Source of the DNA: Diphasiastrum complanatum
Lineage: Eukaryota > Streptophyta > Lycopodiopsida > Lycopodiales > Lycopodiaceae
Reading direction: 5' to 3'
Assembly (NCBI GenBank): GCA_029204225.1
Contig: CM055094.1
Coordinates: 19,721,202 to 19,785,201, forward strand
Length of the DNA stretch: 64,000 nt
A program made the translations under genes and the position numbers. The notes under the pieces were generated by a model, which saw only the letters and a program-made list of their open reading frames with translations, searched no databases and was not told the origin of the DNA. Position 1 is the stretch's first letter, and each line of letters starts with the position of its first letter. Positions 11,936 to 22,179 of this stretch are shown here, piece after piece.

Positions 11936-12072
11936 CTTATTAACTAGGGTTAGGGTTGCCTTGGGATCCGCAAACCCTCCAACAGTAATTCTGCTAACTA
12001 AGAGCAGATTTTTTGTCAAATTTGAAATGTGGAAAATCATTGGACAACAACTTGATTTCACCTTTCTGAAAT
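11936..12072. repeat. Duplicate of 8290-8447, including the RF1/copia junction
   Basis: The junction sequence (TCAGCTCCAGAAATAAGG onwards) and the following copia-like scrap repeat 8290-8447 nearly base for base. They then switch abruptly at 12072 to the sequence that hosts the LTR element. Confidence 0.75.
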
Positions 12073-12193
12073 TCGACTCTGAATGTTCTGTCTCACATCT
12101 CTATGGAACATATGCACAAAAGTGAATCAATTTATGCCATGTGATGATAGTGATACATTGTGCACTAGGGAATCACATTGTTGATGAGTTGGA

Positions 12194-12840
12194 TGTGAAA
12201 AATACAGATCCTAAGTGGATCTAAACTCCAAGATCATTGGCTTGAATGCTTGCACTCCAAACTACATAAGCTAGGAATTGGCAACACATTCTATGCTACC
12301 TAGAATGCAAAGAACTTGATCAAAAAGCATTTATCACAAATGGAAACTTCCATAAACATCAAGTGCGGCCCAAAATAGCATTATACAGTCCATAATACAT
12401 CAGCCTATCACTTTTGGAAAGCACCTAAGATCATACACACAAAGCTTGAACTCAATCACTACACAATGCCAACAATGGAAGGAGAACCCAATAGAAAAAT
12501 CTCTCATTAAGCAAATGAATACAATGGATCTGCTCCAGCCTGTTTCTCCACGGCCTACCTGCTATATATAACTGAGAGAGATGACTCTCTCTCCTCTCTC
12601 TAGACCCTCCTTACCTAAAATATGCCCTATATAGGTAAAATTGGCATATATGTCCAAAATACATGAAAATGGACTCATTTCGAAGGTCTTGAAGTTTGAC
12701 ACTTCTTCATACTGAAAAAATACACTTACTAAAAATATCTAGACCTGTTTCACACGTGTGAAAAGTCAGATCCTAAACTATGTGCCATTTTTAGCAATTT
12801 TGGCCTAAAACTAGACAAGGAAATGTTGACAATTTTCACA
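12194..12840 (-). repeat. 3' LTR of the 12.2-17.8 kb element
   Basis: A 647-bp repeat with TG...CA ends, equal in length to its partner at 17118-17764. It contains TATATA near 12566 and TATATAGGT near 12630. Confidence 0.93.
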
Positions 12841-12852
12841 CTCCCTCTTCAA
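12841..12852 (-). other. Polypurine tract
   Basis: On the minus strand the bases TTGAAGAGGGAG directly abut the TG of the 3' LTR, the expected place for the plus-strand primer of a retrotransposon. The stop codon of the long ORF ends two bases before it. Confidence 0.85.
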
Positions 12853-12853
12853 C

Positions 12854-15800
12854 TTAACTTGCTAGTTTTACAACACTACTTTGTTCCAACTTAAGAATGA
12901 TCTCCATCATCAGAATAGATCTCTTCTCAAGGATCCTAATATGTACAAAATAGGACACAACATAATTGATATAGATAATAGTGTCCATATAGGATGCTTC
13001 ACTATTTCTTACATCAATTTTACATAGAATCATAAAAATGGTACATGTAAAAGAACATAGAATCTCAATTAATGAATTCCTCCATGTATCCATCTCTGGT
13101 TTCTCTGTAAAATAGCAGCAAACAAGTTGTAAATGAAAGTGATCAACAAGTGTTTGCATGCCTCCTCCACATTTCACTATACATATAGTGAATGCAACAT
13201 GTATCTCCATGAATGAACTTCCATCACCACCTTGCCTTTGTAGATCTTCAATCCATGAAAGCCTTTGAGTGAATGAATGCCAAAAAGATGTGTTCCCTAC
13301 TCCATTTGAATGACCAAAACCTGAACTTGAAATACTTGAAGTACCTCCACAAGATTTGCACACAACGCTTGATCCTACAATGTCAACAAGTTGCCAATTT
13401 GCCAACACTAGAATACTAGATCTTGAACTTTGTTCAAAAGAAAACATATTGACCACTTCAATACCTTTCAAGATCTGAATGAATTCATGTACTTGATCAT
13501 ACAAACCAGCAATGATAACTATTCCATCTCCAAGATCCAAAGGATGCAAAACTATGGAACTAGTTTTATTGAAATTTGACAATTTCAACACATTGACATA
13601 ACAATGTTCATACATGAGATTAGGCAAGTGAGGTAGAGTAAGAAGACACTTCCTTGCAGCTCCAAAGACCTTACTTGAACCTTCAAGAACCTGTAAAAAC
13701 AGATCCAAAATGCCTTGACCATTTGTCTCTTCTTTGATGCTTTTCACTAGCTTCGAATTGCCACTTGTCTCTTGGTGTTGATGAAGCAATCCAAGATCAA
13801 CCTCTTGATCTTCCAATAAGACATCAAAGATCTTGCATATGTGAACATCTTCAGATCTGAAACTCTGAAGATATTCCCTCTCAAACACATGATTAAGATC
13901 CCACAAGATCTCATCAATGCTCAAATTTGACCCTTCACTATAGTTAGTGAAAACAATGCCACCATCATAAACCAAAAGATAGATTCCAACATTTCCATTT
14001 AACATGAAGTAGAGTAGGTGAAGATGAGTATCAAACCTAATCAAAACAGCCCTCTTGAGTTCATAACAAACCTCAATAAGCTCACCAATGATATCTCCCT
14101 TGCCTTGAAGAAGTTGCCACTTGAGTTGCTCCATGTAGTCTTCTTCAACCAACCTTTTGCCATCTTGACCATGAATGAACAATCCACCACAATCATAGAA
14201 TGCTTTGAGTTGATGAAGAGATGTTAGATCCATGCTTTGGATCTTCCCAAGAACCACTCTTCCATTGCCCTTTCCTTCACAAGACTCCCTCTTAATGCTA
14301 GCACCACAAAAGTTAGAAACCTCCCTCTTGATAGTTGCACCATAAGAAGTAGAAGACTCTTGAATATTAGAAGCCAAGAAAAGAATCCTTAGTACCTTCA
14401 ACATAAGAGTGATTGAAGTACTCTCTCTTTTCAAACATGAACTTCTACTCAATGATTTAGGTAATGAGTCATATGATAATGATTCTTCCTCACTATCGTT
14501 CATAAAAACATCATTCAAAGTACATCCTACTTTGAACACTTCACATACTTCTCTTCCTTTTGACTTGTGATCTCCCTCACCAAGTCTCATGATAGAAACC
14601 TTTGATCTACTCTTTTTATGAAGAAATGTGACACCACTTGTTGCACAAATGACTTTATCACAAAAAGATGTAAAAGAACCATTTCCTTCAAGCATGCTCA
14701 AAGCACCATCATCTTTTCCCACATGATTACATACATCAATATGAAAAGAATTAGAAGAACAACCATCTTCTTGCAAAGAATGACACTTAGCATCTCCATA
14801 TTTTTCCATATGAACAAACAAGTCATTAGCAACAATCACTTCCAAAGAAGAATCTTCATCAACTCCATTGATGAAGTTAGCTCCTTCCTTACCTTTTCCA
14901 TTTTTGCACTTGCCATCTAGCACCATTGAAGAACCACCAAGCCTTGGAAGTCCATGAGTAGAAGAGTACAAACATGATGCTAATTTATCTCCACATGACT
15001 CCATATGACTAGTAGGTAACACTAGTGCATCTTCAAGATCCAATGGATCCAAAAAATTGACCATAGATTCACCAAAGCTTGCCAAGTTAGCACAACAATT
15101 ATCATCTCCAAGAAGTACATTAGATCTCAACCTAGATCTAGCATTTTGTTTCTTATGGCATTCATTTGCAAAATGTCCTTTTATCCCACAATAAAAGCAC
15201 TTGAACTTTGACTTATTGTTCTTAGTAGAAGAGGAAGAGGAAGAGTGATCATCATGATCAAAGTTACCACCTTTGGACCATTTCCCTTTGCCTTTACCTT
15301 TGCCCTTGAATTTGCCTTTTGTGAAGAAAGCCTCTTCACCTCCACCTTGCAAGGATGCACCATCAAGCTTTGATTGCAACCTATGTTCTTCAGCCAATAA
15401 GATTTCTTGCAAGTCAACCACACTTGGCAAGACTCTTTGAATGGCAAAACTTTGCACAAGGTTAGCATGTTCATTTAGCAAACCATTCAACATAACTTGG
15501 ACTATTTCACCATCTTTTATGTTCTCATCAATGCATGCTAAATCATCACTTAGGGACTTAACTCTCAAGATAAATGCATGAGCACTTTCACCCTCTCTTT
15601 GCCTACTAGAAAATATTTGTCTCCTTAGGGTCAATACCCTAGATGTGGACTTTGATTCAAAGAGCTTCTTTAAGGCATTCCATGCCTCACTTGCACTTTG
15701 ACACTTTCCAACTTCCTTGAGAAGTTCATTTGTAACATTCATTTTAATGATATGAAGAGCCCTTTTGGCCTTCTTATCAAACCTTTGTTGCTCTTGAAGT

Positions 15801-15946
15801 GTGAGAGGTCTCTCTTCAATTTCTGCAACTATGTCCATGAGTTCATTCAACTCAAGTAAGGACTCCATCCTCACTTTCCAAGTAGAGTAGTTTGATGAAC
15901 TCAACCTTTCACTAGACTCTAGCATGATCCCACCATTGGAAGCCAT
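12854..15946 (-). CDS. 1030-residue Gag-fusion protein of the LTR element
   Basis: The single uninterrupted ORF starts with ATG at 15946 (MASNGGIMLE). Residues about 15-35 (NYSTWKVRMESLL) and 40-190 match the copia Gag pattern (DUF4219/UBN2 type); 200-245 are Gly/Lys/Ser-rich; a CCHC zinc knuckle (C250-x2-C253-x4-H258-x4-C263, CFYCGIKGHFANEC) binds RNA in relatives. Residues 280-1030, where protease, integrase and RT would sit, show none of their motifs (no DSG, no HHCC, no YVDD). This part is Ser- and Cys-rich with some hydrophobic runs; I do not recognise it. The frame spans the internal region up to the polypurine tract, unlike a decayed pol, so it may be maintained. A related gag, decayed, is at 26941-27768. 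Confidence 0.85.
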   Translation of the reverse strand: MASNGGIMLESSERLSSSNYSTWKVRMESLLELNELMDIVAEIEERPLTLQEQQRFDKKAKRALHIIKMNVTNELLKEVGKCQSASEAWNALKKLFESKSTSRVLTLRRQIFSSRQREGESAHAFILRVKSLSDDLACIDENIKDGEIVQVMLNGLLNEHANLVQSFAIQRVLPSVVDLQEILLAEEHRLQSKLDGASLQGGGEEAFFTKGKFKGKGKGKGKWSKGGNFDHDDHSSSSSSTKNNKSKFKCFYCGIKGHFANECHKKQNARSRLRSNVLLGDDNCCANLASFGESMVNFLDPLDLEDALVLPTSHMESCGDKLASCLYSSTHGLPRLGGSSMVLDGKCKNGKGKEGANFINGVDEDSSLEVIVANDLFVHMEKYGDAKCHSLQEDGCSSNSFHIDVCNHVGKDDGALSMLEGNGSFTSFCDKVICATSGVTFLHKKSRSKVSIMRLGEGDHKSKGREVCEVFKVGCTLNDVFMNDSEEESLSYDSLPKSLSRSSCLKRESTSITLMLKVLRILFLASNIQESSTSYGATIKREVSNFCGASIKRESCEGKGNGRVVLGKIQSMDLTSLHQLKAFYDCGGLFIHGQDGKRLVEEDYMEQLKWQLLQGKGDIIGELIEVCYELKRAVLIRFDTHLHLLYFMLNGNVGIYLLVYDGGIVFTNYSEGSNLSIDEILWDLNHVFEREYLQSFRSEDVHICKIFDVLLEDQEVDLGLLHQHQETSGNSKLVKSIKEETNGQGILDLFLQVLEGSSKVFGAARKCLLTLPHLPNLMYEHCYVNVLKLSNFNKTSSIVLHPLDLGDGIVIIAGLYDQVHEFIQILKGIEVVNMFSFEQSSRSSILVLANWQLVDIVGSSVVCKSCGGTSSISSSGFGHSNGVGNTSFWHSFTQRLSWIEDLQRQGGDGSSFMEIHVAFTICIVKCGGGMQTLVDHFHLQLVCCYFTEKPEMDTWRNSLIEILCSFTCTIFMILCKIDVRNSEASYMDTIIYINYVVSYFVHIRILEKRSILMMEIILKLEQSSVVKLAS

Positions 15947-17105
15947 GATTCTAATGTTTCTTCAACTTTTAGGTTTTGTCCTAAAGCACTTAGCACTCAC
16001 TTTTCTCTCAACAAATGATAGATAAAGAGATCTATGAAGATTTAGGACCCTAAAACACTTCTATCTTGAACCTAGATGGTTTCCAAGCATAGAAAGGAAG
16101 ATTGAAACACATGCAACACTTTGCACACACTAAGAATGGATTACAAAATCAAACCAACCTGAACACACTCTTGCTTAAGCTCTCAAACTTTCCAGCAAGT
16201 GACCAAATCAAGTTATGGTGTGAAGAGTTACTTGCATTCTTAGAAAATACCCAAAACTAGGATGCCAAGATTACCTAGTAATGAACAAACTTGATCAACA
16301 TATGATCAACACACTAAGATATTGATTCAACCTGTAAAACCACATGTAAACCACACTTCTAAAATTTTATAAACTCCAGCAAGTGATAAATACAAGATTT
16401 AGAGGTGAATGAATGAGCACACTTAGTGAATCACAAGACTAGCTTCACTATCTTGTCAAATCTTGGTGTTTAGATGTAGATCTAAGATCACTTCACATGA
16501 GAATGTTCCTCAACCTGTTAAGAACCTGAAAACACACTTGCATAATGGTTAACACCTTCCAGCAAATGCTCCAATCAAATTACATAAGGAGAGTTACTTA
16601 CATGCTCAACAAAGTACACCAAAATTTATGCCAAAATTGATGACAATCTTTACAATATGCTCTTCACTATGGAGCTTGCAATATGTTCACCCAAAAAGGG
16701 GATCTTTCATCCAAATGGGAGCTTTGCTCAGCCTTTAGGAGAATTACAACTCACTCAAAAGAGCATTTGTCATCCACTTAAGGAGAAGTTTCATCCACTT
16801 AAGGAGAGTGTTCATCCAAGAATGGAGATTGTCAACAATAGGATTGAAAAGAACATTGTTAGTATTGAATATGCACAAGCCTCACAATCACAAATGATTA
16901 GGTGTTATGATCTGATCCAAAATAGTTTCTTTTCAGCCTCTGATCTTCAATAGACCTGAAATATGCTTTTGATCCACAAGTTCAACTCACAAAACAAAGG
17001 TTAGTAAGATTTGATCAACAAAGCAATGCAAAATCATGCTAGAACTTGATCAAACATCCAAATATCACCAAAAATGGAATACTTACTGTAAATAGAAGCC
17101 AACCA
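15947..17105 (-). repeat. Leader of the LTR element with degenerate tandem repeats
   Basis: About 1.16 kb between primer site and Gag start contains at least three diverged units of roughly 180-190 bp, each with an AACCTG box and then YCCAGCAARTG (near 16190, 16375 and 16557). A shorter repeat (CATCCACTTAAGGAG) occurs near 16775-16805. Packaging or internal promoter roles are possible but unproven. The antisense 98-codon frame here is judged fortuitous. Confidence 0.6.
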
Positions 17106-17117
17106 GCTCTGATACCA
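17106..17117 (-). other. Primer binding site, initiator Met tRNA
   Basis: On the minus strand TGGTATCAGAGC lies immediately downstream of the 5' LTR. These 12 bases are the usual plant copia primer site, complementary to the 3' end of initiator Met tRNA. Confidence 0.93.
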
Positions 17118-17764
17118 TGTGAAAAATACAGATCCTAAGTGGATCTAAACTCCAAGATCATTGGCTTGAATGCTTGCACTCCAAACTACATAAGCTAGGA
17201 ATTGGCAACACATTCTATGCTACCTAGAATGCAAAGAACTTGATCAAAAAGCATTTATCACAAATGGAAACTTCCATAAACATCAAGTGCGGCCCAAAAT
17301 AGCATTATACAGTCCATAATACATTAGCCTATCACTTTTGGAAAGCACCTAAGATCATACACACAAAGCTTGAACTCAATCACTACACAATGCCAACAAT
17401 GGAAGGAGAACCCAATAGAAAAATCTCTCATTAAGCAAATGAATACAATGGATCTGCTCCAACCTGTTTCTCCACGGCCTACCTGCTATATATAGCTGAG
17501 AGAGATGACTCTCTCTCCTCTCTCTAGACCCTCCTTACCTAAAATATGCCCTATATAGGTAAAATTGGCATATATGTCCAAAATACATGAAAATGGACTC
17601 ATTTCGAAGGTCTTGAAGTTTGACACTTCTTCATACTGAAAAAATACACTTACTAAAAATATCTAGACCTGTTTCACACGTGTGAAAAGTCAGATCCTAA
17701 ACTATGTGCCATTTTTAGCAATTTTGGCCTAAAACTAGACAAGGAAATGTTGACAATTTTCACA
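17118..17764 (-). repeat. 5' LTR of the 12.2-17.8 kb element
   Basis: The 647-bp partner of 12194-12840, with about three mismatches. It abuts the primer site and is followed by the TTGGA duplication. Confidence 0.93.
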
Positions 17765-18170
17765 TTGGATTCACATTTACATCATGAAGCAAATAGTCTT
17801 GTAAGTTTCATGTTCAAGTGGATCAGAAGCTGGCTCCAATGGATGTTGAGATTAATATATCATGCTATCTCTAGCCTAATAGCCACACACTAGATGTTTG
17901 GATCCAGAAAATATTCACACAAAGGGACATCACACATCAATATTAATCTGCTTTCACCTTTTATTTGGTCGCTTACACATCTCTCCGTGCTTATGCGACA
18001 CAGGAAAAGCTCCCTTCAAACAAACCTGTGAATGTGCCTCTCCTGTGGCCTTAATTTTTCATGCACTGCCTTTGTCTTGGGCAACTAAAATGTGATACAA
18101 TTGTGACCTTTTCTCATGCTTATCTGTCTCCTATTCTTCGAAAAGTAAAATTTGATTGATGTAAGGGGGG
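17765..18170. other. Target-side flank, no gene seen
   Basis: With 12080-12193 it reconstitutes a sequence also present (inverted) at 47260-47530 and 57050-57310. Short frames here show no motif. Confidence 0.6.
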
Positions 18171-18179
18171 TGTGTATAG

Positions 18180-18777
18180 TATAGACGGCTATGAGTGTAA
18201 AAGGGGCATGGATTATTCTTGACTTTCACATGAATGGAGGGTGGGCTTATTCAAGTCACCTAGAGAATGGTCACAAGTTCTCCTTTAAGGATGGGATGCC
18301 CTATCCATATGCATTAGAGGAGTTCTCAATATCAAAAAGACCCTTTGTAAAGATACTTTTATTTTTTTTCTTTAGTTTTGACCGTCACCAGGCCCAATCA
18401 AAATGCACAGATTTGAAATATACGTAACGTAGTTCAAATTAACTAAAAAATAAAAATGCAATATAGAAAACTTTGAAATTTGTGTCCGGGCAACATGGAC
18501 GTATCCCATTGGTTTCTTTTTCCTGCCCGACACATGCTAATTTGCCCGACGTCAATATCTCAAGTTAAATTTACTTTACTATGTTGGTTAGTATAATGAA
18601 ATTTTCTAACTATACTAGTTACAGTTATAGAAATATAGTATGTATAGTTACATAAAATATGGTATATGCAGTAATTGTGACTATGTTGGCATTCACATTA
18701 GATTAAATGTGATACGAAAAATTAAAATCAAGTAACATATCAGAGAGATTTTTGGGGCCCAAGCTTGGAAAATAGCA
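18180..18777 (+). repeat. Upstream/terminal region of the gene M element, copy 2
   Basis: Inverted relative to 3998-4440 and 24871-25300 but otherwise closely similar, from about 18330 (AGACCCTTTGTAAAGATAC) to the gene M start. Bases before 18330 resemble nothing else here. Confidence 0.55.
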
Positions 18778-20159
18778 ATGGTGAGGAGACCCAGATCTAC
18801 AATCGATTCTGTGATTCTTTACAATGAGAAAGATGAAGCTGATAACTGGAAGCCAACAAAATATACGAAGAACTCATGGGTATTGCTGCATCCATCATCA
18901 AAGGGCAATTTTCGACAAAAGAAAAGAGCAAAAATGACTTACAAATCTTATTGGAAAGCAAAAATTTTGGAGTTTAAGACTACCCCGGGAGGTCAATCGA
19001 TATCAGAAGTCTTAGTGCAACATGTATATATGCATTCAGAAATCAAAGTACATGATATCAATCCTCATGATCATCAAAAATGTAATTTTAAGTATATCAA
19101 AACATATGCACTCTACAACAATCATAGGTGATTTTCTTTATTGATGCTCTTCAGATTATGATTTAAATGCTTCAACATTGTTTTTTTCTTTCAGATTTAT
19201 ATCCATCATGCATAAGTGAATGGGAGCCCGCACAATCACTTGCAGGAACATTAGACGTGATTCACTCTGATCCTGGAAAGCTACAATACAAAGGAAGAAG
19301 TCCAAAGGAACTTGCAGATTGTGGTATCTATTTTTATGAATCTTTATATACGCCACAAACAGATGGAGGTTTTGGCAAGCTCGAAGCAATTCCATTGCCT
19401 AGTTTTCAAAGTGATGAGTGGCCTACTCCTGACAGCATTGTTTCTTAATCCTCGAGATGCAAGCTACTCATTGATATTAAAATGATATGAAGATAAGCAC
19501 AGGCTCCAAAATTGTTCACCTAAGTTGGTTTATCTCATTGCATACATTTGTTGATTTTTTCTCGAGTGCTAGTGTTCGTAGGACACCAACTTTATTTGTT
19601 TGCAAGGATTTATCAGATGAGACTTTGTCAGATCTCATGGATCAAGGCTGGGATAGTAAAACAAATAATGACATAGAATGCAAGATTACAAAGTCCTCAA
19701 TGATCTTTCATTTTCATATCGAAAAGCAAATGCTCAGTCTCACATTTAGCTACCAGAGATACAGGAAAATTGAAGGTACATGGCTACCACTGGATCAAGA
19801 CTTTGAACTAAATGGTCACACAAACCGAATGGAGATAAGCATTATCTACAATGAGGAATATTTGACTATGGTTGAGGTGGAAGAGCACTGGAAGCTTGAT
19901 TTTTTCATAACAGAGCTCATGTTATTACAAACCAATCTACCGACATATTTCAGATTTATCATCAACGGAAGACTCGTAAGTACTTTATTTTTATTGCCAT
20001 TTCAAAATAGAACAAAATAGTAGAAAATGTCATCATTTACAATTGCACATTCACTAATATTTGCCATGTCACAGATGCGAAAAAGATAGGAGCTAATAAC
20101 GTGTTGCAAAGATCTACCTACAACAATCACCATTATGGGAGAACAATAGTTTCAAATAA
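18778..20159 (+). pseudogene. Gene M, copy 2 (best reading frame, still broken)
   Basis: Exon 1 (18778-19087) is fully open (MVRRPRSTID...YWKAKILEF...VLVQHVYMH). It keeps the Arg and Trp codons that are stops in copy 1. The donor, GTAAGTAT in the other copies, reads TTAAGTAT here (19088 is T), so splicing would fail. Exon 2 (19195-19975) has a TAA after GTTTCT near 19446 and a frame change near 19483, but retains the intact PLDQDFELNG joint. Exon 3 (20112-20159, IYLQQSPLWENNSFK) follows an AAAG acceptor. Convergent with the Ulp1 exons at 20345-20686. Confidence 0.6.
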
Positions 20160-20344
20160 ACTTTAGTAAAAATCTATGTATACTCCCTTTCATTCAATAA
20201 ATGAAAGCTCAAGTTGGGCATCTATACATGTATTTTGTGCTCCCAAATTCATAAACTGGAGCAACATTTGATGTATCAATGTATATTTTTCTATGAAGTC
20301 TATACATGTATATTTGTTCTATGCTATCTATATTTTTTCAGATC

Positions 20345-20686
20345 TTAATTTAGTACAACTACATCATCCTTTGCATCGTCATCAATAACGGGAGGCTGAA
20401 GCCTTGCCTGAGCCAGTATAATCAGGATAATTTCTTGTCTAAATTTGTACACCTGGCTTGATGTGTACTCAGGAAGTGTAAACTGCAAAATAGAACATTC
20501 ATGTATTAGTAATGGCCAATAACATCACCAGAATAGAAAACTAATCATGATTCCAAAATAAGAATAAACAGAATTTATTACCTTAGAAATATCAACATCT
20601 TGTTGAAGGATGAACCACTCAAAAAATAGCTTGGCATTGTACAATGTGTACCACCCACAGCTGAATGAATCATTTTGATGGGGTGA
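20345..20686 (-). pseudogene. Ulp1-type cysteine protease gene, last two exons
   Basis: Exon 20686-20582 (35 codons) starts SPHQNDSFSCGWYTLYNAKL, matching the Gln/Cys-Gly catalytic segment of C48 (Ulp1/SENP-like) proteases; terminal exon 20482-20345 (45 codons, FTLPEYTSSQVYKF) ends at TAA. The intron between runs from GTAATAAATT to TTTGCAG. Both exons are intact. The preceding intron is cut near 20710 and the His-containing exon is missing on this strand. C48 enzymes cleave SUMO or SUMO-like tails. Plant transposons, including some MULE elements, are known to carry such domains. Confidence 0.65.
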
Positions 20687-20828
20687 CTGCACAAGAAATG
20701 ATCTTAGACAGCTGGTTAGATTCACACCCAGTGCTCTTCAGTGCCTTCAAGAGGCTGCTGAAAACTACATTAGCCTTTTTTTTTAGGATTCTTTTTTACT
20801 TGCCATTCATTCCAAGAGGGTTACCATA

Positions 20829-22157
20829 ATGCCCAAGGATTTTCAGCTCCTGATGAGGATGAGGGATAGGTACTATAGGTTACATATATCTCAGCCTACT
20901 GCTCCTAGACCAACTCCTGTAGAAAGGACTGATCGTCCTAGGAAGCAGACAGCCCCCAAGCGTGCTACTAAGAAAGTGAAGCCTAACCCTTCAGATTCTG
21001 TGAAGCCTAACCTGGAATCCATTGTAGATATCGCTACTGTTGATAATGTTGTAAATATAGCTACCTCTATTTTGGATACCCCTTCAATTGTTGTAGATAC
21101 TACACATCCACCACCTCCTCCTCCAAATTTTTATACATATATAGATTCGGATGATTATTTTAAATTTGAGAAAGACATATCCGATTCTATAGATACTATT
21201 GGTACTCCTTTATGCTTTAGACTAGATGAAGTTAATTTTAGTATTAATTTTAGAGTTATAGATTGCTTGGATCTCAAAGTCTGACAGGCTCCTATCAGTG
21301 ATCCTGTGATAGAGTCCGGGCTTACACTCTTGCAATATGCCATTCCAAGACTTTTATCAAATGAGTTGCTGGTGCTGAGTAACTTTCTACTTCAGGCCTT
21401 CAAGGAGAACAATGACACATTGTCACAGTGTCTGACAAGTGGATTCACACCAGCAACAAAGTATCTGCTCATACCTTATCATACAAAGTAAGATATATTA
21501 AATGCTTCTTGTTGTTTTATACATTAACATTGGAATTGTCAGTGGAAATAGTTCCCAGAATTGCAGTTAAAGAAATTTCAATCTTATTTTGCATTGACCA
21601 CTGGAGTTTAAACCTGATCTCTATTAAGAGATCTGTAAATAATATTAATGCAGGTTTTTATGTCAAGATGAATTCAACAAGAAATTTGCATAAGGATCTA
21701 GATATATACCTTCCATATCTAAGTAAATATATTCCTACAGACACTGCCCATTCCGTGGAGTGGCAGATCGTCAGTTTGGAGGTAAACTCTGTCTTTCTTA
21801 GTAGCATTTTGAAATCAATATTCTAATGAAATATTTACAGTCTAAGTCATTCTGTTTCGTAATTGATTTCTTGTGTGCTGAATTATTTCGCAGTCACCCC
21901 AGCAAAATGATTCATTCAACTGTGGGTGGTACACATTATACAATGCCAAGTTGTTTTTAGAGTGGTTCAACCTTCAACAAGATGTTGATATTTCTAAGGT
22001 AATAAATTCTGTTTATTCTTATTTTGGATTCATGATTAGTTTTCTATTATGGTGATGTTTTTGGCCATTACTAATACATGAATGTTCTATTTTGCAGTTT
22101 ACACTTCCTGAGTACACATCAAGTAGGTGTACAAATTTAGACCAGAACTTATTCTGA
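20829..22157 (+). pseudogene. Ulp1-type cysteine protease gene, most complete copy
   Basis: A basic, Pro-rich frame (20829-21284, RPRKQTAPKRATKK, PPPPPP) and a short exon-like block (21306-21488, donor GTAAGATA) precede the protease domain. The domain is split over 21542-21781 and 21894-21998, joined by a GTAAAC...TTTCGCAG intron. His lies in CIDHWSLNLI (codon 21599-21601), Gln in SPQQND and Cys in FNCGWYTL (21921-21923). Where C48 enzymes have Asp after the hydrophobic strand, this copy reads VKMNST, so the catalytic Asp appears replaced by Asn. The terminal exon (from 22098) has lost a base after TCAAG and stops early at 22155-22157. It then fuses near 22180 to a piece of gene M. Confidence 0.65.
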
Positions 22158-22179
22158 GTATACTGGCTAGGGCAAGGCT

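Larger units (their letters stand above)
12194..17764 (-). mobile_element. Complete non-autonomous LTR retrotransposon, copia-type Gag only
   Basis: The element is 5571 bp, bounded by two 647-bp direct repeats that start TGTG and end TTTTCACA. It is flanked by TTGGA on both sides (12189-12193 and 17765-17769). It is read on the minus strand: 5' LTR at 17118-17764, primer site at 17106-17117, a repeat-bearing leader, one long ORF (15946-12854), a polypurine tract, and the 3' LTR. I counted about three mismatches between the LTRs (near 12400, 12540 and 12575), so it is young. It lacks protease, integrase, reverse transcriptase and RNase H, so movement would need enzymes from another element. 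Paralogous empty sites exist at 47.4 and 57.2 kb. Confidence 0.93.

Noticed and set aside
13000..15100. Hidden protease, integrase or RT in the 1030-residue ORF
   Set aside because: I looked for D-S-G, HHCC spacing, Y-V-D-D and the RNase H end ADILTK; none is present.
16657..16953. 98-codon plus-strand ORF with HPLKE repeats
   Set aside because: Antisense to the leader of the LTR element; it translates a short tandem repeat.
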